Source of the DNA: Candidatus Bacteroides merdipullorum
Lineage (GTDB): Bacteria; Bacteroidota; Bacteroidia; Bacteroidales; Bacteroidaceae
Direction: 5' to 3'
NCBI GenBank assembly: GCA_019116045.1
Contig: DXCK01000006.1
Span: forward strand, 1-49,207
DNA length: 49,207 nt
Part shown: positions 27,914 to 36,918 of the stretch, piece by piece
Numbering within the stretch: the stretch's first letter is position 1
How the letters are laid out: the number at the start of each line of letters is the position of its first letter
Position numbers and translations under genes: made by a program
The notes under the pieces: generated by a model
Told to the model about the DNA's origin: nothing
What the model saw: the letters and a program-made list of their open reading frames with translations, nothing else
The model's database searches: none

Positions 27914-27948
27914 CCCGGGATGGAAGCTTGCTTTCATCCCGCTTTTTT
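27914..27948 (+). terminator. Terminator of the mannan operon
   Basis: GGGATGGAAGC pairs with GCTTTCATCCC (27917-27940, one G-U), followed by GCTTTTTTG. Confidence 0.85.
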
Positions 27949-28083
27949 GTCACACGACTGCAAGTTCTGCCAGAGGGCCGTCTCCACACCAAACAGGAAG
28001 CAGGGCCACGCTGAACAAGAGGCAAGACTACACCGAAAAAAAACCGCGGCCCAGTCTTCCTCCTTTTCACAGGACGCGGAAGC

Positions 28084-28123
28084 ACAAAAAAATCCCCTCA
28101 CACCCGTCGCGGGCACAAGGGGA
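28084..28123 (-). terminator. rokA terminator
   Basis: On the minus strand TCCCCTTGTGCCCG pairs with CGGGTGTGAGGGGA (four G-U pairs, 3-base loop), followed by TTTTTTTGTG. Confidence 0.75.
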
Positions 28124-28160
28124 AAGAATATAAAATGAAAACTTTAAAAGTGTATGATTT

Positions 28161-29141
28161 TTACTTGATGTCTTTCAACTCCCAACCCAGAGCACTGGCA
28201 CCCAGCACGGCTGCGTCAGAATCTTTCAACTCGGACATCAACAACTTGGTCTTTCCTTTATAGATAGGCAAGATGTTCTCGTCGATGGCTTTCTGAATGG
28301 GCTTGAAGATATAGTCGCCGGATTTGGCCAGTCCGCCGAACAAGATAATGGCTTCGGGGCTGGAGAAGGCAATGAAGTCTGCCAAAGCTTCACCCAGGAT
28401 TTGGCCGGTATAGTCGAAAATGTCTTTCGCCAACTTGTCACCTTTGACGGCTGCGTCATACACGTCTTTCGACGTAATGCTTTCAGCGGGGATAGAGCGC
28501 AACAGGCTGGGTTCGGTGCGTGCAGCCAGGAACTCGCGAGCCGTACGCGTCACACCCGTGGCCGAGCAATAGGTTTCCAGACAGCCCTTACGGCCGCATC
28601 CGCAGAGACGACCGTTTTCGCGGCGGATGATAGTGTGTCCCAGTTCACCGGCAAATCCGTCGTGGCCATACACCATCTGCCCGTTGATAACGATACCGCT
28701 GCCGACGCCTGTGCCCAAAGTAATCATGATGAAATCCTTCATACCACGTGCTGCGCCGTAGGTCATTTCGCCGATGGCAGCCGCATTGGCGTCGTTGGTC
28801 AATGCAGTGGGAATGCCCAAACGCTCCTCGAACATGGCTGCCAACGAAATAATGCCCTTCCACGGCAGGTTAGGAGCAAATTCTATCGTGCCACTATAAT
28901 AGTTGCCGTTGGGCGCGCCGATGCCGATGCCCTTGATTTTATCCGAGCCGCCGTTAGCGACAATAAGCGGCAAAAGGTTCTTACACACGGCATCCACGTA
29001 ATCATCTATTTCAGGATATGCGCCGGTCTTGATAGAACCGCTTGCAATGATTGTGCCACGTGCGTCTACTATTCCAAATACGGTGTTCGTACCACCAATG
29101 TCGATGCCCACAACATAGGGCTTTTCCATGTTAGAGTTCAT
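28161..29141 (-). CDS. rokA: ROK-family glucokinase
   Basis: 326 residues (alternative start MEKPYVVG at 29129). ROK kinase motifs: phosphate-binding DIGGTNTVFGIVD (about 14-26), ALTNDANAAAIGE with the catalytic Asp, ITLGTGVGSGIV, GELGHTIIRREN and the zinc-binding CGCGRKGCLETYCS. These define a cytoplasmic ROK hexokinase; the sequence closely recalls Bacteroides fragilis RokA, which phosphorylates glucose and related hexoses. It has its own promoter and terminator and converges on the mannan locus, so it is not part of that operon, though it could feed sugars released there into glycolysis. Confidence 0.9.
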   Translation of the reverse strand: MNSNMEKPYVVGIDIGGTNTVFGIVDARGTIIASGSIKTGAYPEIDDYVDAVCKNLLPLIVANGGSDKIKGIGIGAPNGNYYSGTIEFAPNLPWKGIISLAAMFEERLGIPTALTNDANAAAIGEMTYGAARGMKDFIMITLGTGVGSGIVINGQMVYGHDGFAGELGHTIIRRENGRLCGCGRKGCLETYCSATGVTRTAREFLAARTEPSLLRSIPAESITSKDVYDAAVKGDKLAKDIFDYTGQILGEALADFIAFSSPEAIILFGGLAKSGDYIFKPIQKAIDENILPIYKGKTKLLMSELKDSDAAVLGASALGWELKDIK

Positions 29142-29184
29142 GATATGAGTTTGTTTTAAAAGGATAAATATTAATTATTGGTTA

Positions 29185-29215
29185 CAAAAATCACAAAGAA
29201 AAACGAAACGGCAAA
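29185..29215 (-). promoter_or_regulatory. Candidate rokA promoter
   Basis: Minus-strand TTTG (29215-29212), 19-base spacer, GATTTTTG (29192-29185; first base mismatched). Leader of about 44 bases. Confidence 0.4.
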
Positions 29216-29320
29216 ATCTTTTGCACAAAAATTTCTGCAATACTGCAACTTTTCGTAACATTGCAGCGTCTAATAAACAAAAATAAACCGAAGGGCTTGC
29301 TTACAATTCACATTTTGTCA

Positions 29321-29354
29321 CGCAGAGTGCCACGCCGTAAAGACGTAGCACTGC
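29321..29354. repeat. Imperfect inverted repeat upstream of the efflux operon
   Basis: CGCAGAGTGCCACG and CGTAGCACTGCG can pair with one mismatch and a two-base bulge. No U-run. It lies about 90 bases before the ATPase start. Function unknown. Confidence 0.35.
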
Positions 29355-29445
29355 GGTTGACGCACGGCAAAAACATCCGGCTTCATCCGGCAGAGCTTTG
29401 GGAAAAGAAGAAGAGGCGGGCCAAGGCATTAAGAGAGACATCAGC

Positions 29446-30162
29446 ATGATACACTTAAAAGACATCAACAAAACCTATCACAACGGTGCTCCCCTGCACG
29501 TGCTGAAAGGCATTAACCTGCACATCGAACGAGGAGAGTTCGTTTCTATCATGGGAGCCTCGGGCTCGGGCAAGTCCACTCTGCTCAACATCCTGGGCAT
29601 ACTGGACAATTATGACACAGGCGACTACTACCTGAACGGCATGCTCATCAAGAACCTGAGCGAGAACAAGGCCGCCGAATACCGCAACCGGATGATTGGC
29701 TTCATCTTCCAATCATTCAATCTTATCTCTTTCAAGAACGCCGTCGAAAACGTGGCTCTCCCTCTTTTCTACCAAGGCGTAGGGCGGAAAAAGCGTAACG
29801 CGCTGGCTCTGGAATACCTCGACAAACTGGGACTGAAGGACTGGGCGCACCACATGCCCAACGAAATGAGCGGCGGACAGAAGCAGCGCGTGGCCATCGC
29901 CCGAGCACTGATTACACAACCGCAAATCATACTGGCCGACGAGCCCACGGGTGCCCTGGACAGCAAGACCTCGGTCGAGGTGATGCAGATTCTCAAGGAA
30001 CTACACGCAACAGGCATGACCATCGTTGTCGTCACCCACGAAAGCGGCGTGGCCAACCAGACGGATAAAATCATCCACATTAAAGACGGCGTCATCGGCA
30101 GCATCGAGGAGAACCTGCGGCACGACGCGTCGCCTTTCGGGCAGGGAGGGCTGATGAAATGA
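29446..30162 (+). CDS. ABC transporter ATP-binding protein (MacB/LolD type)
   Basis: 238 residues. Walker A GASGSGKST (about 37-45), Q-loop IFQSFNL, signature MSGGQKQRVAIARAL, Walker B ILADEPTGALD and H-loop VVTHE. It is the cytoplasmic ATPase that powers the FtsX-fold permeases encoded next. The start at 29446 begins MIHLKDINKTYH, normal for the family; upstream codons are unrelated. The stop overlaps the permease start as ATGA. Confidence 0.95.
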   Translation: MIHLKDINKTYHNGAPLHVLKGINLHIERGEFVSIMGASGSGKSTLLNILGILDNYDTGDYYLNGMLIKNLSENKAAEYRNRMIGFIFQSFNLISFKNAVENVALPLFYQGVGRKKRNALALEYLDKLGLKDWAHHMPNEMSGGQKQRVAIARALITQPQIILADEPTGALDSKTSVEVMQILKELHATGMTIVVVTHESGVANQTDKIIHIKDGVIGSIEENLRHDASPFGQGGLMK

Positions 30163-31418
30163 TTGACATCTGGCAAGAAATCTACGGAAGTATCAAGCGC
30201 AACAAGCTGCGCACCTTTCTGACGGGCTTTGCCGTGGCCTGGGGCATCTTCATGCTCATTGTGCTGCTGGGCGCGGGCAACGGACTGATACATGCCTTCG
30301 AGGAGAACTCATCGCAACGGGCGCTGAACAGTATCCGCGTCTTCGGCGGATGGACAACCAAGCCTTACGACGGGCTGAAAGAAGGACGATACATACAGAT
30401 GGACAATCGCGACCTGGAGGATACGGAATCGTTCTTCACCGACCGGGTGGACGAGGCGGGCGCCACGCTGAGCCAGGCGGCCACGGACATCAGCTACGGA
30501 GCGGAGTATGTCAACCTGTCGCTCGAGGGAGTGTATCCCAACTGTACGGAGGTCGAGCCGATACGGGTATGCAAGGGACGATTCATCAACCAGACGGACA
30601 TCCGCGAGCGGCGCAAGGTGATGGTGATACACGAGAAGACGGCCGAGGTGTTGTTCGGCAAGACGCACACCGACCCGATAGGCAAGTTTGTCAACGCTGG
30701 CGGAGTGGCCTACCAAGTGGTGGGCGTCTACCGCGACGAAGGCAACAGCCAACCCAGCATTGTCATCATCCCGTTCAGCACCTTGCAGAGCATCTATAAT
30801 AAAGGAAACTACCTGAACAGTATCATCTTCACCACCAAGGGACTGGAGACGGTGGAGGAGAACGAGCGTTTCGAACAGGATTACCGTACGGTCATCGGCG
30901 CCAACCACCGCTTCGACCCGACGGACGATGGTGCCTTGTGGCTCTGGAACCGCTTTACCAGCTACATGCAGGCACAGGGGGCGATGGGCATCTTGCGCAC
31001 GGCTATCTGGGTGGTGGGCATCTTCACGCTGCTGAGCGGCATCGTGGGGGTGAGCAACATCATGCTCATCACCGTCAGGGAGCGGACGCACGAGTTCGGC
31101 ATCCGCAAGGCGCTGGGTGCAAAACCCAGGAGCATCTTGTGGCTCATCATCGTGGAGAGCGTGGTCATCACCACGGCATTCGGCTACATCGGCATGGTGG
31201 CGGGCATCGGGGCGACGGAGTGGATGAACGCGGCGTTCGGCAGCCAGACGATGGATGCGGGCATGTTTGAGACGAAGATGTTCAGCAACCCGACGGTGGA
31301 CATCGGCATTGCCATACAGGCCACGGTGACACTCATCGTGGCGGGAACGCTGGCGGGACTGTTCCCGGCACGCAAGGCGGTGCGTATACGGCCTATTGAG
31401 GCGCTGAGGGCGGATTGA
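30159..31418 (+). CDS. MacB/FtsX-type ABC transporter permease 1
   Basis: 419 residues. N-terminal transmembrane helix (about 18-40, TFLTGFAVAWGIFMLIVLLGAG), a large periplasmic MacB-type domain (about 45-280), then three C-terminal helices starting near 285 (AIWVVGIFTLLSGIVGVSNIMLI) with the conserved coupling segment VRERTHEFGIRKALGA, ending in RIRPIEALRAD. A mechanotransmission transporter that acts from the inner membrane with the adaptor and TolC protein of this operon. It overlaps the ATPase gene by four bases. Confidence 0.93.
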   Translation: MIDIWQEIYGSIKRNKLRTFLTGFAVAWGIFMLIVLLGAGNGLIHAFEENSSQRALNSIRVFGGWTTKPYDGLKEGRYIQMDNRDLEDTESFFTDRVDEAGATLSQAATDISYGAEYVNLSLEGVYPNCTEVEPIRVCKGRFINQTDIRERRKVMVIHEKTAEVLFGKTHTDPIGKFVNAGGVAYQVVGVYRDEGNSQPSIVIIPFSTLQSIYNKGNYLNSIIFTTKGLETVEENERFEQDYRTVIGANHRFDPTDDGALWLWNRFTSYMQAQGAMGILRTAIWVVGIFTLLSGIVGVSNIMLITVRERTHEFGIRKALGAKPRSILWLIIVESVVITTAFGYIGMVAGIGATEWMNAAFGSQTMDAGMFETKMFSNPTVDIGIAIQATVTLIVAGTLAGLFPARKAVRIRPIEALRAD

Positions 31419-31561
31419 TTTAAGTTTTTGAGTTTATGAGTTAATAAGTTTATGAGTTGGTGAGTTAATAAGTTTATGAGTTGCTAAGGCTATGAGAAAT
31501 AGTGTGAACCTCGTTGCCTCCTTAAAAACTCATAAACTCAAAAACTCAAAAACTCATAAAC
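31419..31561. repeat. Inverted and tandem repeat between the two permease genes
   Basis: A 24-bp unit starting TGAGTTAATAAGTTTATGAG occurs twice in tandem (31437-31460 and 31461-31484, differing at the last base). The flank at 31422-31442 (AAGTTTTTGAGTTTATGAG) is nearly the reverse complement of 31526-31547, where CTCATAAACTC and CTCAAAAA recur. The RNA could form a long AU-rich hairpin. Confidence 0.8.
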
Positions 31562-31583
31562 CAACACCCAAGCAACAGAGATT

Positions 31584-32825
31584 ATGAAAGTAGACAAAGA
31601 TACATTAGAGGAGATACTCGTCACCATCACGCGCAACAAGACGCGCAGCCTGCTGACGGCCTTCGGCGTGTTCTGGGGCATCTTCATGCTGGTGGCCTTG
31701 AGTGGCGGAGGACGGGGCGTACAGGAAAGCCTGCAACACCAGTTCGAGGGGTTTGCCACCAACTCGGCCTTTGTTGTGGCCAACAAGACGAACGAGGCCT
31801 ACAAGGGCTTCCGCAAGGGGCGGTGGTGGCAGTTGGAGGTGAGCGACGTGGACATCGTGGCGAGCATCGACGGGGTGGAGATGGCCACTCCGACCACTGC
31901 CCAATGGGGCAAGACGGCGGCCTACGAGGGCAACAAATATGAGTGCAGCGTGCGCGGGCTATTCCCCAATTATGCGAAGCTGGAACACCAGGAGATGGCC
32001 TACGGGCGATATATCAACGATGTGGACATCAGCGAGAGGCGCAAGGTGTGCGTCATCGGCAAGCGCGTCTACGAGGCCTTGTTCAAAGAGGGGGGCGACC
32101 CGTGCGGACGGTACATACAGGTGGACGGGGTGTACTACCGCGTCATCGGCATGTGTGCCAACGAGGGCAACGTCAGCATACAGGGGGAGTCGTCGGAAGC
32201 CGTCACCCTGCCCTACACCACCATGCAGCAGGTGTACAACCTGGGCAACCACGTGCAACTGGTGTGCTTCACCATGAAGCCGGGCGTGCGGGTGAAGGAC
32301 ATGCAGCCGGAGGTGGAGCGGCGCATCAAGGAGGCGCACTACATCAGCCCCACGGACAAGCAGGCGGTGCTGACGCTGAACATGGAAGCCATGTTCAGCA
32401 TGATGGACAACTTGATGCGGGGCGTGCGCTTCCTGACGTGGATGGTCGGCCTGGGCACGCTGCTGGCGGGGGCCATCGGGGTGAGCAACATCATGATGGT
32501 GACCGTCAAAGAGCGCACCACGGAGATTGGCATCCGCCGGGCCATCGGCGCACGGCCACGCGACATCCTGCAACAAATCCTGAGCGAGAGCATCGTGCTG
32601 ACCACCGTGGCCGGCATGGCGGGCATCTCGTTTGCCGTGTTCGTGCTCAACGTGGTGGAGGCGGCAGCCAACCCGCCCGGCGTGGTGGAGACGCACTACC
32701 AGGTGGGATTCTGGCTGGCCGTGGGCGCCTGCCTGCTGGTCATCGCCCTCGGCATATTGGCCGGACTGGCCCCTGCCTACCGCGCCATGGCCGTGAAACC
32801 CATCGAGGCGATACGCGACGAATGA
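31584..32825 (+). CDS. MacB/FtsX-type ABC transporter permease 2
   Basis: 413 residues, same fold as the upstream permease: N-terminal helix (about 20-42, TAFGVFWGIFMLVALSGGG), periplasmic domain and three C-terminal helices from about residue 285 with VKERTTEIGIRRAIGARP, ending VKPIEAIRDE. The two permeases probably form a heterodimer driven by the shared ATPase. Separated from permease 1 by 165 bases of repeat. Confidence 0.93.
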   Translation: MKVDKDTLEEILVTITRNKTRSLLTAFGVFWGIFMLVALSGGGRGVQESLQHQFEGFATNSAFVVANKTNEAYKGFRKGRWWQLEVSDVDIVASIDGVEMATPTTAQWGKTAAYEGNKYECSVRGLFPNYAKLEHQEMAYGRYINDVDISERRKVCVIGKRVYEALFKEGGDPCGRYIQVDGVYYRVIGMCANEGNVSIQGESSEAVTLPYTTMQQVYNLGNHVQLVCFTMKPGVRVKDMQPEVERRIKEAHYISPTDKQAVLTLNMEAMFSMMDNLMRGVRFLTWMVGLGTLLAGAIGVSNIMMVTVKERTTEIGIRRAIGARPRDILQQILSESIVLTTVAGMAGISFAVFVLNVVEAAANPPGVVETHYQVGFWLAVGACLLVIALGILAGLAPAYRAMAVKPIEAIRDE

Positions 32826-32850
32826 CAGTCCCGGGAAAATGTTTTCATAG

Positions 32851-32959
32851 GGGTATCAGTTAATGCCTACTGATGGATATCAGTCAATGCCTACTGATGG
32901 GTATCAGTCAATACCTACTGATGGGTATCAGTCAATGCCTACTGATGGGTATCAGTCAA
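32851..32959. repeat. 24-bp tandem repeat, 4.5 copies
   Basis: Units at 32851-32874, 32875-32898, 32899-32922 and 32923-32946, plus a partial unit at 32947-32959. Consensus GGGTATCAGTCAATGCCTAC then TGAT. Each unit contains the inverted repeat ATCAGT...ACTGAT, so each can fold into its own hairpin. Only a few substitutions separate the units. Confidence 0.9.
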
Positions 32960-33002
32960 CAGCAAATAGCGGGTACTATTTGCCGGCAAATAGGGGTCGC
33001 TA

Positions 33003-33187
33003 TTAAGAGAGGTCTAAAAATCGCTCTCCCTGTCATGTTGAGCGTTGTTCTCCCCCGACAAACGGGGGAGCAAAGAGGGGGTTGAAGCGGAGTCGAAACA
33101 TCACCCTAACGCCTCGACTGCGCAAAGTGAGATCCCTCGACTGCGCTCGGGATGACAGAGAAAATGAATGTTACGACAACTTTAAGA
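33003..33187 (+). repeat. MITE-like dispersed repeat, copy C
   Basis: Shares TGTCATGTTGAG, GAAGCGGAGTCGAAACATC, GAGATCCCTCGA and GATGACAGAG with copies A and B. The G/C-rich palindromic module (CTCCCCCGACAAACGGGGGAG type, about 33050-33070) sits near the left end here, in the opposite orientation to copy B. Confidence 0.75.
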
Positions 33188-33234
33188 ACGAATGACAAAG
33201 ACAATTATTTAACAACAAACATTTATAAGAACGC

Positions 33235-34338
33235 ATGAAAACAAAGAAGTACTTGAAAATCGGATTGCTGGTCCTCGTGGCCGCCATCTTCGTGTGGACG
33301 TTCGTCTTCCTCTGGCAGAAGTCACGCCCCGAAGTCACCGTCTACAACGTCGTCTCGCCCCAAGTGGCCGACCTGGAGAAGACCACCGTCGCCACCGGCA
33401 AGGTCGAGCCGCGCGACGAAGTCCTCATCAAGCCCCAGATATCGGGCATCATCGACCAACTGTACAAAGAAGCCGGCCAACAGGTGAAGAAGAACGAAAT
33501 CATCGCCCGCGTCAAAGTTATCCCCGAACTGGGCACCCTGGCCTCGGCCGAAAGCCGCGTGCGCCTGGCCGAAATCAACGGGGCACAGGCCGAAACCGAT
33601 TTTGCCCGCCTGGAAGAACTGCACCAGATGGGCCTCATCAGCAGCGAAGAGTATGAAAAAGGCCGCGTCACCGTCCAACAGGCACGCGAAGAACTGCAAG
33701 CCGCCCGCGACAACCGCGACATCGTGCGCGACGGCATCACGCAAAGCAGCGCCGACATCTCCAGCACCCTCATCCGCAGCACCATCGACGGCCTCATCCT
33801 CGACGTGCCCGTCAAAGTGGGCAACTCCGTCATCATGGCCAACACCATGAACGACGGCACCACCATCGCCTCCGTGGCCGACATGAGCGACCTCATCTTC
33901 CGCGGCAACATCGACGAGACCGAGGTGGGCCGCGTACACGAAGGCATGCCCGTCAAAATCACCATCGGCGCCCTGCAAAACATGACGTTCGACGCCTCGC
34001 TGGAATACATCGCCCCCAAAGCCACCGAACAGAACGGAGCCAACCAGTTTGAAATCAAAGCTGCACTGACCGTGCCCGACACCGTCACCATCCGCTCCGG
34101 CTACTCGGCCAACGCCGAAATCGTCCTCGACCACGCCGCAGGCACACTGGCCATCCCCGAAGGAGCCGTCGAGTTCAGCGGCGACTCCACCTTCGTCTAC
34201 GTCCTCACCGACAGCCTGCCCACCCAGCAGTTCGAACGCCGTCCCGTCCGCGTGGGCATGAGCGACGGCATACACATTGCCATCCTGGACGGACTGACCT
34301 CGGCCGACCGCGTGCGCAACGGCGTGAAAGAACCCTAA
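33235..34338 (+). CDS. Efflux periplasmic adaptor (MacA/HlyD family)
   Basis: 367 residues. One N-terminal membrane helix (about 9-28) anchors it in the inner membrane. Lipoyl-like halves (VATGKVEPRDEVLIKPQISGIID and STIDGLILDVPVKVGNSV) flank a coiled-coil hairpin (about 98-170, rich in Ala/Glu/Arg), followed by a beta-barrel domain (LIFRGNIDETEVGRVHEGMPVKI) and a membrane-proximal domain. It links the MacB-like permeases to the TolC protein encoded 18 bases downstream. Confidence 0.93.
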   Translation: MKTKKYLKIGLLVLVAAIFVWTFVFLWQKSRPEVTVYNVVSPQVADLEKTTVATGKVEPRDEVLIKPQISGIIDQLYKEAGQQVKKNEIIARVKVIPELGTLASAESRVRLAEINGAQAETDFARLEELHQMGLISSEEYEKGRVTVQQAREELQAARDNRDIVRDGITQSSADISSTLIRSTIDGLILDVPVKVGNSVIMANTMNDGTTIASVADMSDLIFRGNIDETEVGRVHEGMPVKITIGALQNMTFDASLEYIAPKATEQNGANQFEIKAALTVPDTVTIRSGYSANAEIVLDHAAGTLAIPEGAVEFSGDSTFVYVLTDSLPTQQFERRPVRVGMSDGIHIAILDGLTSADRVRNGVKEP

Positions 34339-34356
34339 CAACACCTCCTCACACTC

Positions 34357-35712
34357 ATGAACCAGATGAACCTATCCATTATATATAAGCTATCCGCCGC
34401 AGGCCTGCTCGCACTCTGCACCGCAAGCACAGCCACAGGCCAGGAACGATGGTCGTTGCGACGCTGTATCGACTACGCCATCGAACACAACATCAACATC
34501 CAGCAGACAGCCAACACGGCCGAACAAAGCAAAGTAGAAGTGAACACCGCCAAGTGGGCACGCCTGCCCAACCTGAACGGCAGCGCCGGACAGAACTGGA
34601 GCTGGGGACGGTCGCAAACAGCCGTGGCCGACGAAGAGACAGGCGAGTACAACACCATGTACGTCAATACCAAGACACACGGCACCAGCTTCGGCCTGAG
34701 CGCTGGCATGCCCCTCTTCACCGGCCTCCAGATACCCAACCAATACGCCCTGGCCAAGCTCAACCTCCAGGCTGCCATGGCCGACCTGGACAAAGCCAAG
34801 GAGGACATCGCCATCAACATTGCCTCGCTCTACCTGCAAGTGCTCTTCAACTACGAACTGCACGAAGTGGCCGTCAGCCAAGCCGCACTGAGCCGACAGC
34901 AGCACGAACGCATCAGCCAACTGGGCCGCGTGGGCAAGGCATCGGAAGCAGAAGTGGCCGAGGCATACGCCCGTGTGGCACAAGACGAAATGACCGTAAC
35001 GCAGACCGACAACGACTACCGCCTGGCCGTGCTTGACCTGTGCCAACTCATCGAACTGGACTCGCCCGAAGGTTTCCTGGTGGAAGCGCCGCAGGTGCTC
35101 GATGAAATCGCCCCCCTGCCCGCCCCCGACGAAATCTACCAGATAGCCCTGGCCGACAAGCCCTCCATCCAAGCCGCCAAATACCGCCTGCAAGGCAGCC
35201 TGCACAGCATACGCATCGCGCAGAGCGCCTACTACCCGCAACTCAGCGTAAACGGCAGCATCGGCACGAACTACTACTCGACCATCAACCGCACGTTCAA
35301 CCAGCAGATGAAGGACAACTTCAGCAAGTATGTGGGCTTCAGCCTGAGCGTCCCCCTGTTCAACCGCCTGTCCACACGCAACCGCGTGCGCGCCGCCCGC
35401 CTGCAACGCGACAACTACGCCCTGCAACTGGACGAAGCCAAGAAGACGCTGTACAAGGAAATCCAGCAGGCGTGGTACAACGCCGCAGCCGCCGTCAGCA
35501 AATACCACAGCAGCCACGCCGCCATGCAAGCCAGCGACGCCTCGTTCCGCCTGACCCGCCAGAAGTATGAAGGCGGCACGGCCAACGCCGTAGAGTATAA
35601 CGAAGCCAAGCAGAACTTGCTGAAGGCACAAAGCGACGAGTTGCAGGCAAAGTACGAATACCTGTTCCGCGTGAAGATACTGGACTTCTACCAAGGCATA
35701 CCCATTGAGTAA
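34357..35712 (+). CDS. TolC-family outer-membrane efflux protein
   Basis: 451 residues. Signal peptide ending ASTATGQ; starts WSLRRCIDYAIEHNINIQQ like other outer-membrane factors. Two internally similar halves of long helices and short strands (for example ALAKLNLQAAMADLDKAKEDIAINIASLYLQVL and RAARLQRDNYALQLDEAKKTLYKEIQQAWYN). It forms the trimeric exit duct of the tripartite pump. Last gene of the efflux operon; a palindromic repeat at 35751-35858 follows. Confidence 0.93.
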   Translation: MNQMNLSIIYKLSAAGLLALCTASTATGQERWSLRRCIDYAIEHNINIQQTANTAEQSKVEVNTAKWARLPNLNGSAGQNWSWGRSQTAVADEETGEYNTMYVNTKTHGTSFGLSAGMPLFTGLQIPNQYALAKLNLQAAMADLDKAKEDIAINIASLYLQVLFNYELHEVAVSQAALSRQQHERISQLGRVGKASEAEVAEAYARVAQDEMTVTQTDNDYRLAVLDLCQLIELDSPEGFLVEAPQVLDEIAPLPAPDEIYQIALADKPSIQAAKYRLQGSLHSIRIAQSAYYPQLSVNGSIGTNYYSTINRTFNQQMKDNFSKYVGFSLSVPLFNRLSTRNRVRAARLQRDNYALQLDEAKKTLYKEIQQAWYNAAAAVSKYHSSHAAMQASDASFRLTRQKYEGGTANAVEYNEAKQNLLKAQSDELQAKYEYLFRVKILDFYQGIPIE

Positions 35713-35750
35713 GCCTGCCGCAGAGAGATACGGGCGGGAGGGTGCGCCAA

Positions 35751-35858
35751 GATATGAAATGGCACGCAGACGACACAGATACAACAGATGACCACAGAAG
35801 ATTATATATTATATCTGCGAAAATCTGTTTAACCAGTGTTATCTGCGTGCCAATATCT
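35751..35858. repeat. Palindromic MITE-like element, copy 2
   Basis: Related to 13816-13932. The left end has ATATGAAATGGCACGCAG and the right end GTTATCTGCGTGCCAATAT; the internal blocks GATGACCACAG and GAAAATCTGTTTAA are shared. The arms are less perfect than in copy 1. It too lies between convergent genes. Confidence 0.8.
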
Positions 35859-35904
35859 CACTACGGCACGCACACCCGCTGTTTCACGCCCCGCCGTAGC
35901 GGCG

Positions 35905-36735
35905 TCAGTCCGCCAGGCGGATGCAGTCGGGTTCCAACACCACGAGCCGCTTCTTGTACAACTCGCCCACCGCTTTCTTGAACACTTTCTTGCTGACGCC
36001 CAACAGGGCATAGACCTCGTCGGCCGGGCTTTTGTCGTGCAGGGGCAGCGAACCGCCGTTGTCCTTCAGGCGGCGCAGCAGTGTCCCGGCAAAGTCGTGC
36101 ACCCCTTCCTGCCCGTCGCGGCGCAAGGTCAGGTCAAGCTTTCCGTCGGGCCTCACCTGCCGTATGAAGCCCCGCACGTGTTCGCCCACACGAAGGGGGC
36201 GGAAGACTTCTTGCTCGTACAGCAGTCCGGCATAGCGGTTGTCCACTATCGCCTTGTAGCCCAGGTCTGTCTTTTGCCACACCAGCAGGTCTACTTCCTG
36301 CCCGGCCTCATAGTCCGGCACGCCCTTGTCCAAGAAATGCTCCACCTTGGCCGAGGCCATGATGCGGAAGCTCTCTTCGTCCACATGCACATGCACCACG
36401 TAGCGACGCCCCACCTCCATGCGTGCCTTCTGCTCGCGGAAGGGCACGAAGAGGTCTTTCATCGGGCCCCACTTCAGGAAGGCTCCGTATTGGTTGGTCC
36501 AGGCCACCTCGAGGCAGGCAAAGTCGCCCACCTGCGCCAAGGGCGTCTCGGTGGTGGCCACCAGCCGCTCTTCGTTGTCCAGATAGATGAAGACGCGCAG
36601 CTCGTCTCCCGGCCGGCATCCTTCGGGCACGTAGCGTGAGGGAAGCAAAATCTCGCCCTCGTCTCCCCCGTCCAGGTAAAGTCCGAAGTCTACTTGCTTT
36701 ACCACGCGCATCGTATTCATTTTTCCTAATTCCAT
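35905..36735 (-). CDS. CvfB/YitL-like S1 RNA-binding protein
   Basis: 276 residues (start MELGKMNTMRVV; a second Met at residue 6). Pattern of CvfB: several S1-type OB folds (VDFGLYLDGGDEGEILLPSRYVPEGCRPGDELRVFIYLD; EVAWTNQYGAFLKWGPMKDLFVPFREQ; YKAIVDNRYAGLLYEQEVF; VRGFIRQVRPDGKLDLTLR) and a C-terminal winged helix (VYALLGVSKKVFKKAVGELYKKRLV). The family binds RNA and affects gene expression in Firmicutes; its role in Bacteroidetes is less clear. Divergent from mdh. Confidence 0.85.
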   Translation of the reverse strand: MELGKMNTMRVVKQVDFGLYLDGGDEGEILLPSRYVPEGCRPGDELRVFIYLDNEERLVATTETPLAQVGDFACLEVAWTNQYGAFLKWGPMKDLFVPFREQKARMEVGRRYVVHVHVDEESFRIMASAKVEHFLDKGVPDYEAGQEVDLLVWQKTDLGYKAIVDNRYAGLLYEQEVFRPLRVGEHVRGFIRQVRPDGKLDLTLRRDGQEGVHDFAGTLLRRLKDNGGSLPLHDKSPADEVYALLGVSKKVFKKAVGELYKKRLVVLEPDCIRLAD

Positions 36736-36918
36736 ATATCAGTTCATTTTAGTGTCGGTCGAAAGTCAGCCGGCAGGAAGACGTCCGCATCCCCTTGTGG
36801 TACAACAGATTGGTTCCAAAGGAGGAGAAGCCTGCTTCTTCCCCGGCCAAGCCGCGCCCGTTGCGGACAAGAGCCACGGCCGGCGTGCGGAACGGACAAA
36901 TGTCTGCCGTCTGGGGGA

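Larger units (their letters stand above)
27847..28160. other. Convergent intergenic region with two terminators
   Basis: Between the GH26 gene and rokA. It contains the plus-strand terminator at 27914-27948 and the minus-strand terminator at 28084-28123. No gene or repeat was seen otherwise. Confidence 0.7.
29142..29445. other. Divergent intergenic region between rokA and the efflux operon
   Basis: It holds the rokA promoter (29185-29215), a short perfect palindrome GCAAAATCTTTTGC at 29211-29224 overlapping its -33, and an imperfect hairpin at 29321-29354. No clear plus-strand promoter for the efflux operon was found. Confidence 0.5.
32826..33234. other. 409-base intergenic region rich in repeats
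   Basis: It contains a 24-bp tandem repeat (32851-32959), a small inverted repeat with CAAATAG and CTATTTG (about 32963-32993), and copy C of the MITE-like repeat (33003-33187). An open frame through the tandem repeat looks non-coding because it simply repeats an 8-residue unit and has no start signals. Confidence 0.7.

Noticed and set aside
29261..29449. 62-residue open frame upstream of the ABC ATPase
   Set aside because: Basic low-complexity product, no homology pattern, overlaps the ATPase start.
32851..32959. CRISPR-like array
   Set aside because: Units are directly adjacent without unique spacers, so it is a simple tandem repeat.
32873..33085. 70-residue open frame with a repeated MGISQCLL unit
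   Set aside because: Product of the 24-bp tandem repeat, no start signal, and it runs into the MITE copy.
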